From assembly GCA_031216915.1 (NCBI GenBank), contig CM062291.1, forward strand, positions 39,193,621 to 39,257,620: 64,000 nucleotides of DNA. Reading direction: 5' to 3'. Each line of letters begins with the position of its first letter. Within the stretch, counting starts at the first letter, position 1. Positions 56,501 through 64,000 of this stretch are shown piece after piece. The notes below the pieces were generated by a model. That model made no database searches. It was not told where the DNA came from and saw only the letters and a program-made list of their open reading frames with translations. The stretch is from Pictodentalium vernedei. Taxonomy: Eukaryota; Mollusca; Scaphopoda; Dentaliida; Dentaliidae. The translations under genes were made by a program, and so were the position numbers.

Positions 56501-56722
56501 ACTTCATTTGAACAAATCTGAATTGGCATTAGGTAATAAACATTTAGCCAACATTTGAATAAAATTGGGCTAGTGGTTTAGGAGGAGAAGTCGATAATGT
56601 AAAGTTAACGCCGGACGGACGACGACGGACGACGGACGCCGGACGACGGACGACGGACGACGGACGACGGACAGAAAGTGATTAGTTAAGCTCCCCTTGA
56701 GCTTCGCTCAGGTGAGCTAAAA
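53559..56722 (+). mobile_element. Tandem element T7: ~166-bp unit, about 14 copies, with unique tail
   Basis: TCAGATCCACCCC(A/G)CAATGTTGC recurs at ~166-bp steps from 53559 to 55900. The unit has ATACCAAATATCAAAAGATT, GCCTGCTGGATCTGGAGAAG and GGGGGCCGATTTGAACAAAC. After 55970 a non-repeated tail leads to a GACGACGGAC microsatellite (56610-56685) and the terminus TAAGCTCCCCTTGAGCTTCG-CTCAGGTGAGCTAA, a hairpin ending CTAA. Open frames inside are repeat translations. Confidence 0.88.
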
Positions 56723-56723
56723 A

Positions 56724-57850
56724 CAAGAGGCCCCCAAGGGACATGAGAGCGATCACCTGAAACTGACAACTATCAACTGAGGGTCCTGATTTGAGCAAAC
56801 ATGCATCTACCCCATTAAGAAAACCATATACCAAATATCAAAAACATTCTGACAGGTGGATCTGAGAAAAAATGATTTTCAAAAAATATTCCTCATATTG
56901 AACTAAGTTATAATTCGGGCTCCCACAGGGAGCTGAAATATGAACCCAGGGACTTGAACAAACTTGAATCTCACCTCCCCAAGGATGCTGTATACCAAAT
57001 ATCAAAAGATTCTGACTGCTGGATCTAAAGAAAAATATTTTTAAAGAATATTCCTCATACTGAACTAAGCTATAATTTGGGCTCACACAGGGAGTTCAAA
57101 TATGAACCTAGGGCCTCGGCTTTAACAATTTGAATCTCACCTCCCTAAGAATACTGTATACCAAATATCAACAGATACTGACTGGTGGATGTAAAGAAGA
57201 AGATTTTTAAAGAATGTTCCTCATACTGAACTAAGTTATAATTCGAGCCCAAATATGAACTCAGAGACTTGGCTTGAACAAACTCCAATCACACCTCCCA
57301 AAGGATGCTGTATACCAAATATCAAAACATTCAGACTTCTGGATCTGAACAAGAAGATTTTAAAAAAAAATTCCTTATACTGCACTAATTTACACATTTG
57401 GGCTCCCACAGAGAGCCCAAATATGGACCCAGGGATTTGATATCAACATACATGTGAAACAATCTTCCAAAGATGTTGTATGTGAAATTTGAAAGCTTTT
57501 GGAGCAGTGGTTTGGAAGAAGAAGAGTCTTTAATGTTTTTCCTACTACCCACAGTGTTAAAAAATGCGGACTCAGCATTTTTTCAAAGTTCCGAAAAAGT
57601 ACCCTACGATAAAACCAACAGCAATTTTTGTGGACCATTCTATTCTGTTGGTCCTAAAGAAGCTTCACACCAAATAAGAATTCTCAGTGCTGTGTAGTTT
57701 GGAGATATGGGGGTTTAAAATGTTTTCTATTTTTAGCTCCTGTGGTTCCCACGGGGTATTTTGAAAACATTTTTTGGCATAAATCAAGTATACTTATGAC
57801 CCATTAATACTTCATATCAAATTTGGTTCAAATCGCCCTCTCAGTTTGGA
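56724..57850 (+). mobile_element. Tandem element T8, ~165-bp units, abutting T7
   Basis: Starts ACAAGAGGCCCCCAAGGGAC right after the T7 terminus. Five or so diverged units share ATACCAAATATCAAAAGATT and GGACTTG(AACAAACTT). Its tail at 57530-57850 matches the T7 tail (55980-56300): TTAATGTTTTTCCTACTACC, AGCACTTTTTCAAAGT and TTCCCACGGGG. Confidence 0.85.
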
Positions 57851-57859
57851 AAATAGAAA

Positions 57860-58210
57860 ATGCAAACTGTAGGTCTGGCTAAAGGAAGAATGTTGATACA
57901 CAAATGCAGTAAGTTTAAAGTTCATTGTAAACAGCAACTTATTCACAGAAATGAATGCTAATCGATAGCCCTTATCTAGAGGTCTCGCCTGATGAGCACA
58001 CCAAGTTCAAAAACAATCCTATGATAAATGTGCCCTGGATGTCATGTCCAAGCACAAATGCACTAAATTCAAAGGTTATTTCTAACAGCAACAATTTGTG
58101 ATGGAAATGACAAGAAAACTAATGGCTCCTATTTAGGTCACCCTGTATATCAGGTTTCAAAACAACTTGATAATGAAGACGCGCTCTGAGGCGTGCCAAA
58201 GGAAGATGTT
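57860..58210 (+). repeat. Fragment of array family T5
   Basis: AAGAATGTTGATACACAAAT, TCTAGAGGTCTCGCCTGATG and GCACACCAAGTTC match 44560-44900 in order; breaks off after two units. Confidence 0.75.
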
Positions 58211-58574
58211 AATCAGAGATGAAAGTGGCAGATGTAAAAAATCCTGGAAAGTGTAAATCGCTAAATGAAGCGAGGCAAGCACAACTAATACAGGCCAGGG
58301 TCCAGGGCCACTATAGGGTTGTGGATGCTCCAAGAATGATTCACACATTTGTTTACCTGGAACTGAAAAATGTTGATGGCAGTGATTGATTTGAATTTAT
58401 GTCGGAAAGTTTTCTGATATGTACTTTCGTTTCCACATGTTGTTTTGAACCTTTGAGACTTTAATTATACTGACGTTCAAACGTCACTGGGAATTCAGTT
58501 TCTTCAACGTTTTTTCAGAATGCGGCGTCAAACGTCAGAATGTACCAATAACAAGATATTTTTCACATCAATGA

Positions 58575-58821
58575 TTATCTGATTGAGGGCTAGATTATTT
58601 TTGGTGGTCTGAATTTGTTATTCAAAACTTGTTTTATTACAAATTATTGGAGAGTGCCCACAGGCACTCTCCAATAATTTGTAATAAAACAAATTTATAT
58701 AAACAAAACATTATTCGTGTTTGACTGAATACGAAATATAAGCAAGGAGAGTGTTGGCTTTTGCTCTGGTATCCTTATTTTAGAAATCCCTGATAGTTGC
58801 TTCTAGCACTCAACCAGTTAA
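58575..58821. mobile_element. M3 MITE, 247 bp
   Basis: TTATCTGATTGAGGGCTAGA to TTCTAGCACTCAACCAGTTAA in parts; stem GTTTTATTACAAATTATTGG / CCAATAATTTGTAATAAAAC round AGAGTGCCCACAGGCACTCT. Confidence 0.88.
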
Positions 58822-59129
58822 GAATTCTTGACAGCAGGATTATATTAGTATTTTAAGCTGCGATAACATTTGGCTCAACAGTTGTCACTGAACACTATTC
58901 GGAAGAAAATAGGAATTTGAGGTTAAAACTTTAAACAATCGAAAAATAATAAGAAAACAAATGACCACAAAGTATCAACGAGCTGTTTGATTTCATAAAC
59001 AAGAAGATGCCAACGCCCTATAGCTCTCCAACATTCCTCCTTGATAGTAACTTTGGCAAACACAAGAACTGTATCAAACAGGCTCATAACATGCGACAAA
59101 GCTTACCTAAACACAACCTCTTAAAAGTA

Positions 59130-60255
59130 AAACACAGAAACTGACATAAACACTAAGTTAAACATGAAATTCTGAGCTAAACAGAAAACTAAACGCAAAT
59201 AAAAATGTCAAGAAAAATGTTTAAAATGCAGGGTATGAGGGGTTAATCATGGAACAATGATACTGAGGAACATGTATGATGAATATAAGTGCCATGGGAA
59301 GAGAAGGAGCACAGCAGCTGACCTAAACACTAAGTTAAACATGAAATTCCGAGCTAAACAGAAAACTAAACGCAACTAAAAATGTCAAGAAAAATGTTTA
59401 AAATGCAGGGTATGAGGGGTTAATAATGGAACAATGATAATGAGGAACATGTATGATGAATATAAGTGCCATAGGAAGAGAAGGAGCACAGCAGCTGACC
59501 TAAACAAATGTCAAGAAAAATGTTTAAAATGCAGAGTATGAGGGGTTAATCATGGAACAATGATACTGAGGAACATGTATGATGAATATAAGTGCCATGG
59601 GAAGAGAAATAGCACAGCAGCTGACCTAAACACTTAGTTAAACATGAAATTCTGAGGCAAACAGAAAACTAAACGCAACTAAAAATGTCAAGGAAAATGT
59701 TTAAAATGCAGGGTATGAGGGGTTAATCATGGAACAATGATACTGATGAACATGTATAATAAATATAAGTGCCATGGGAAGAGAAGGAGCATAGCAGCTG
59801 ACCTAAACATAAAGTTAAACATGAAATTCCGAGCTAAACAGAAAACTAAATGCAACTAAAAATGTCAAGAAAAATGTTTAAAATGCAGGGTATGAGGGGT
59901 TAATCATGGAACAATGATAATGAGGAACATGTATGATGAATCTAAGTGCCATTGGAAGAGAAGGAGCACAGCAGCTGACCTGAACACTTAGTTAAACATG
60001 AAATTCTGAGCTAAACAGAAAACTAAACGCAACTAAAAATGTCAAGAAAAATGTCTAAAATGTAGGTTATGAGGGGTTAAATCATGGTAAAATGATAATA
60101 ATCATCATATAGCAGCATTATAAAAGCCATGATATGGAAGTAGGGTGAATAAGTGACCTAAACAGAAACTTTAACATTATTGGACACGTACGCTGACGCC
60201 GACGCATCGAGCCATGCCATAAGCTTACACAACTCAAGTTGGTGAGCTAATAATG
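59130..60255 (+). repeat. Tandem array T9, ~177-bp unit, about six copies
   Basis: CTGACATAAACACTAAGTTA at 59141 and CTGACCTAAACACTAAGTTA at 59318 define the unit, which also contains GCAGGGTATGAGGGGTTAAT and GAACATGTATGATGAATATA. One copy (59498) lacks about 60 bp. It ends GACGCCGACGCATCGAGCCA and AGTTGGTGAGCTAATAATG. Confidence 0.92.
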
Positions 60256-60639
60256 ACACGTACAAAAGTATCAAAGAGTTAAATTAAACAAACGATTTCG
60301 TACGTAATAATGCGTACAAAAGTATCAAAGGGTTAATGTTTTTTTTGCCATCATTTCCATAGTCGATTTCGTTTGCACACCAAATACACTACACTTTTCC
60401 AGGGCGATGAAAAGCTTTGTCTTCATTGAACACCAAATACACTGAAGAAACAAGAAAATCCACTGGATGAACTTTCACACTTGAATAGGACTGTCCAATC
60501 AGCATTTAGTACACAAATGAACCTTGTTGATTACTAGAAAAAGCAGACTGTTGCATAAAAAAGTAAAATTCGGAATACAAAACATGGACCCGGAAAGTCT
60601 GGAAATTCCCGATTCAGTCAAATTCTGGAAAATTTTCAT

Positions 60640-62045
60640 CTCTGCTGTTAATGCACAAAGGTACAAAGTTTGAAGGTCATTACTAGTGGCAATGTTTTTT
60701 TTTTCTTTTCTTGATGGAAATTCATAAATATGCCCTAAAGGGAGTGCAAAAGGGATAAATTGCAGCACAAATGCACTAAGTTCAAAGGTTGGTGCTAAGG
60801 ACGTTTTTTGATGGATATGAAACAAAATCAATAGCTCCCATCTAGAGGAAACTCTCAACAAGCATACCAAGTTTCAGAGCAATCTATTCATACATGTGCC
60901 TACAGAGTGTTCCACATGAATATGTTGATGCACAATTGCACCAAGTTCAAAGGCAACATTTTTTTGATGAACTTGAACCAAGTTTCAAGGAAATCCATTC
61001 ATAAATGTGCCCTGTAGGGAATGCCAAAAGAATAAGTTGATGCACAAATGCAATGAGTTCAAAGGTATATGGCAACGTTTTTCGAGAGAAATGAAATGAA
61101 ATCAAAGCTTACATCTAGAGGTTGCTCCAAACAAGAACCCATGTGTCAGATCAATCGAATCATAAACGTCAACTGTGTAGTGTTCCAAAGAAAATTGTCA
61201 ACAGACAAAATGGCAAAGTTGAAGGTCATTGCTAAGGGCAACATTTTTTGATGGAAATGGATGAAAATCTAATGCTCTCATCTAGAAGTCACCCAAAACA
61301 AGCATACCAAGTTTCAAACCAATCCATTCATAAATGCACCCTGCAGAGCATGCCAAAGAGAAATGTTGATGCACAAATGCACTATGGTCATTGCCAGTGG
61401 AAATGGAAGAAAATTGATAGCTCCCATCTAAAGGCCACCCCAAAACAGGCATACCAGGTTTCAAAGCGATCTGATAATAAATGTGCCCTGTAGGGTGAGC
61501 CAAAGGGAAATATTGACACGTAACTAAACTAAATTTAAAGATTGATGCCAACCGCAACATTTTTTGATGGAAATGGAAGAAAATCGATAACTCCCATCTA
61601 GAAGCCACCCCAAACAAGAATACCAAGTTTAAAAGGAATCCGATGATAAATGTGCCCTGTAGGGCGTGCCAAAGGACTATATTGATGCCTGACTAAACTA
61701 AGTTCAAAGGTGGTTGCCATTGGCAACGTTTTTGGATGGAAATGGAAGAAAATCAATATCTCCCATCTAGAGGTCACCTCAAACAGGCATACCAGGTTTC
61801 AAAGCGATCCGATCAAAAATGTGCCCTGTAGGGTGAGCCAAAGGGAAACATTGATGCCTAACTAAACTAAGTTGAAAGGACATTGCCAACGGCAATGTTT
61901 TTTGATGGAAATGAAAGAAAATCGATATCTCCCATCTAGAGGTCATCCCAAACAAGCATACCAAGTTTCAAAGCGATCCAATCATAAATGCGATAAAAAA
62001 AATAAACTGAGGTGCAGACTGTACAAAAGAATTGAGAAGTGGGTT
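60640..62045 (+). repeat. Tandem array T10, same family as T5, ~165-bp unit, ~8 copies
   Basis: ATCGATA(A/T)CTCCCATCTAGA, AAACAAGCATACCAAGTTTC and AAATGTGCCCTGTAGGG recur through the span; divergence between units is larger than in T2 or T7. Confidence 0.9.
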
Positions 62046-62049
62046 AATG

Positions 62050-63432
62050 TGGCCTTCACAGTTAATGTATGTAGCCGTCACAGTTAATGTATGTCAACGA
62101 AAGTTACCAAGCTACAGTGAAATTATTCCAAAACGAGTCATCCTATCAAGTTACAATGAAATCCCTTCATAAATACAGCTTGTAGACTGTGCTAAAGGTT
62201 TTCAGGCTTCGGGCCTGTGTAGCCATCACGGTTGACCGATCGCAACCAAAAGGGGACGTCCTAATCTCAACATTATACTGAGTCATCCCACCAAATTACA
62301 ATGAAATCCATTCATAAATACGACCTGCAGTCTGTGCTAAAGTTTTTTGGGTTTGGGGCTCGGGCAGCCATTATGGTTGAATGCTCGCGACCAAATGGGG
62401 ACGTTCTCATCTGTGCATTATCTGGAGTGATCCCACCAAGTGACAATGAAATCTCTTCATAAATATGACCTGTAGACTGTGCTAAAGGTTTTCAGGCTTT
62501 GGGCCCCTGTAGCCGTCACAGTTGACCAATCATGACCAAAAGGGGATGTTATAATCTCGACATTATATGGAGTCAACATACCCAGTTACAATGATATCCC
62601 TTCATAAATATGACCTATAGACTATGCTAAAGGTTTTCGGGTTTTGGGCTTGGGCAGCCATCACGGCTGAATGATCGTGACCAAAAGGGGACGTTCTCAT
62701 CTAGACATTATTCGGAGTCATGCTACCAAGTTAAAATGAAATCCCTTCATAAATATGACCTGTACACTGTGCTAAAGGTTTTCAGGCTTTGGGCCCCTGT
62801 AGCCGTCACAGTTGACCAATCGCGACGAAAAGGGGACATTTTCATCTAGACATTATATGAAGTCAACCTACCAGGTTACAATGAAATCCCTCCATAAATA
62901 AGACCTGTAGACTGTGCTGAAGGTTTTCGGGTTTTGGGCTCCGGCAGTCGTCACGGTTGACAGATCGTGACCAAATGGGGAAGTTCTCATCTAGACATCA
63001 TACGGAGTCATCCTATCCATTTACAATGAAATCCCTCCATACTAAATATGACCAGCAGACTGTGCTAAAAGTTTTTGGATTTCGAGCTTGGGCAGCCGTC
63101 ACTGTGGAGAGATCATGACCAAAAGGGAACTTTCTCATCTCGATATTATACAGAGGCACCTTACCAAGGTACAATGAAATCCCTTCATAAATATGACCTG
63201 TAGACTGTGCTAAAGGTTTTGGGCTCAGGTAGACATCATGGTTGACAGATCATGACCAAAAGGGGGGCGTTCTCATCTAGACATGACCCCAAACCTGCAT
63301 ATGAAATTTCGTGATGACTGGACAAGAACTACGGGGTGTAGCCTGTGCTAAAGGAAAATGTGAACAGACTAACCGACTTCCACATGCGTGATGGCAATAG
63401 CTTATCTTGACTTTGTCAAGTTAAGCTAAAAA
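62050..63432 (+). repeat. Tandem array T11, 145-bp unit, about nine copies, hairpin terminus
   Basis: GTGCTAAAGGTTTT or close forms lie with the GCTAA at 62191, 62336, 62481, 62626 and 62771, an exact 145-bp step. The unit has AGTTACAATGAAATCCCTTC-ATAAATATGACCTGTAGACT and GACCAAAAGGGGACGTTCTC. It ends ATAGCTTATCTTGACTTTGT-CAAGTTAAGCTAA, a hairpin plus CTAA. Confidence 0.93.
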
Positions 63433-63978
63433 TTAAAACAAAAATGGCCACGATTCAGCCATCTTAAATTTTTTTTTCTACAAAATTTGATATGCATCAT
63501 ATTTTCATAATATCTAACTAATGTTACAAATTTGAAACACCAATATTCAATCATCTCCCAGATGCAGGTGGTAACAGGACAGACAGACAGACAGATGGAT
63601 GGATGGAGTGCAATCCATAAGTCCCCTCACAGTAACTTGTGGGGGACTAAAAAGAAGCCTTTAGTATTATACCTTAACATTTATGTTACGAAATACAGTG
63701 GAGCCCACTTAACTGGATATCTCTTAATTGTATATCCCTGTTAATTGAATATAATTTTCAAACACAAAACCATTTACCATACCTTCAGTACAAATTTGAT
63801 CTGTTAATTGCATATGGGTTGTAGAGTAAACTCCTGTTATTTGTATATAAATTTTTATAATATGTCGAAAACATTACTGTGACACGCACCAAATTCCCCT
63901 TATTTATCAACCTTTTTGGCCTCACTACATCCAATACAGGCATTTATTCTATTATAATAGAATAAATGCTCAGTTTAC
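63433..63978. other. Intron next to the right edge
   Basis: A GACAGACAGACAGATGGATGG tract (63575-63605, shortened here) is followed by the hairpin AGTCCCCTCACAGTAACTTG-TGGGGGACT. TTAATTG(T/C)ATAT repeats at 63724-63815 and a small palindrome TTTATTCTATTATAATAGAA-TAAA at 63943-63966 are also seen. Confidence 0.55.
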
Positions 63979-64000
63979 CTCCAGAACACAGGAAACTGAC
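63979..64000 (-). CDS. LAMC1: Probable laminin gamma exon, 3' end only (start of L4 domain)
   Basis: Reading the minus strand, the last 22 bases of the window end in a good donor (GGAG|GTAAACT) at 63978/63977. In the frame that leaves phase 1 the peptide is VSFLCSG plus a first G. Joined to the next exon (48674-48976) it gives SFLCSG-GRYTGDFRGSYNQ, which lines up without a gap with the YFxAPxxFLGxxxxSY stretch that opens the L4 body in known laminin gamma-1 chains. What is seen is only a donor and seven residues; the assignment rests on phase and on the expected order of domains. It could be chance. The 15-kb intron below it shows no other candidate exon. Confidence 0.5.

Larger units (their letters stand above)
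4961..64000 (-). other. LAMC1: Laminin gamma-1-like gene span (partial, both ends outside)
   Basis: Order of transcription is 63979+ (probable), 48976-48674, 47472-47242, 43764-43579, 33704-33575, 27070-26958, 24357-24211, 5113-4961. Intron lengths are about 15.0, 1.2, 3.5, 9.9, 6.5, 2.6 and 19.1 kb. The concatenated peptide reads L4 - six LE without a frame break and with matching split codons at every join, so the gene looks intact. The protein would be a secreted basement-membrane subunit; no promoter, signal peptide, LN domain, coiled coil or polyA site lies in the window. Coding exons total under 1.3 kb of about 59 kb. Confidence 0.93.

Noticed and set aside
61248-61626. Frames MVFLFGVASRWELSIFFHF and KQAYQVSKRS, repeated many times
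   Set aside because: They are the two-strand translations of T5/T10 repeat units and recur wherever the unit recurs.

Overview
This window is metazoan nuclear DNA. It has long AT-rich introns, GT-AG exons, heavy transposon load and long tandem arrays. The only cellular gene I can support lies on the minus strand: seven clear exons, plus a probable partial eighth at the right edge, of a laminin gamma-1-like chain. In transcription order (high to low coordinates) they encode part of the laminin IV (L4) domain and then six consecutive laminin-type EGF (LE) units, including the strictly conserved nidogen-binding motif NIDPNAV. All exon joins keep frame (phase 1, with one phase-2 join). The gene runs off both edges: the N-terminal LN and LEa part lies to the right, and the last LE plus the coiled coil lies to the left. 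The organism is an invertebrate. The repeat style (nucleosome-length tandem units with hairpin ends, starts like AACAAGAGGCCC) makes a bivalve-like mollusc or another lophotrochozoan my best guess; that is inference only.

Layout, left to right. 1-4.9 kb: intron, with a TTAA-bounded MITE carrying a SINE, and a 170-bp tandem array also carrying a SINE. 4961-5113: LE exon. 5.1-24.2 kb: a 19-kb intron with a TIR element, a decayed but nearly full-length DIRS-type retrotransposon (about 7.73-16.35 kb) that itself contains a 1.1-kb hAT-type element with a perfect 8-bp target duplication, and a very homogeneous 167-bp array (19.0-21.6 kb). 24.2-33.7 kb: three LE exons (24211-24357, 26958-27070, 33575-33704) among MITEs and SINEs. 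34.8-41.7 kb: a second, older DIRS element that still shows the inverted terminal repeats and the internal complementary region of that class. 43.6-49.0 kb: LE exon, LE/L4-end exon and L4 exon (43579-43764, 47242-47472, 48674-48976), with a short tandem array apparently made from the 3' end of one exon and its splice donor. 49-64 kb: a 15-kb intron made almost wholly of MITEs and tandem-array elements, ending at a possible L4 exon at the right edge.

The repeats fall into a few families. M1, M2 and M3 are TTAA-flanked, about 230-250 bp, largely palindromic MITEs, with well over a dozen copies. One tRNA-derived SINE family has four copies, three with recognisable target duplications. Several 145-177-bp tandem arrays end in GACGGA-type microsatellites plus a hairpin ending in CTAA, resembling the bivalve pearl/Helentron-like elements. 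Nothing in the window suggests a prokaryote, a virus or a CRISPR locus. The laminin exons act together as one protein; everything else is intronic.
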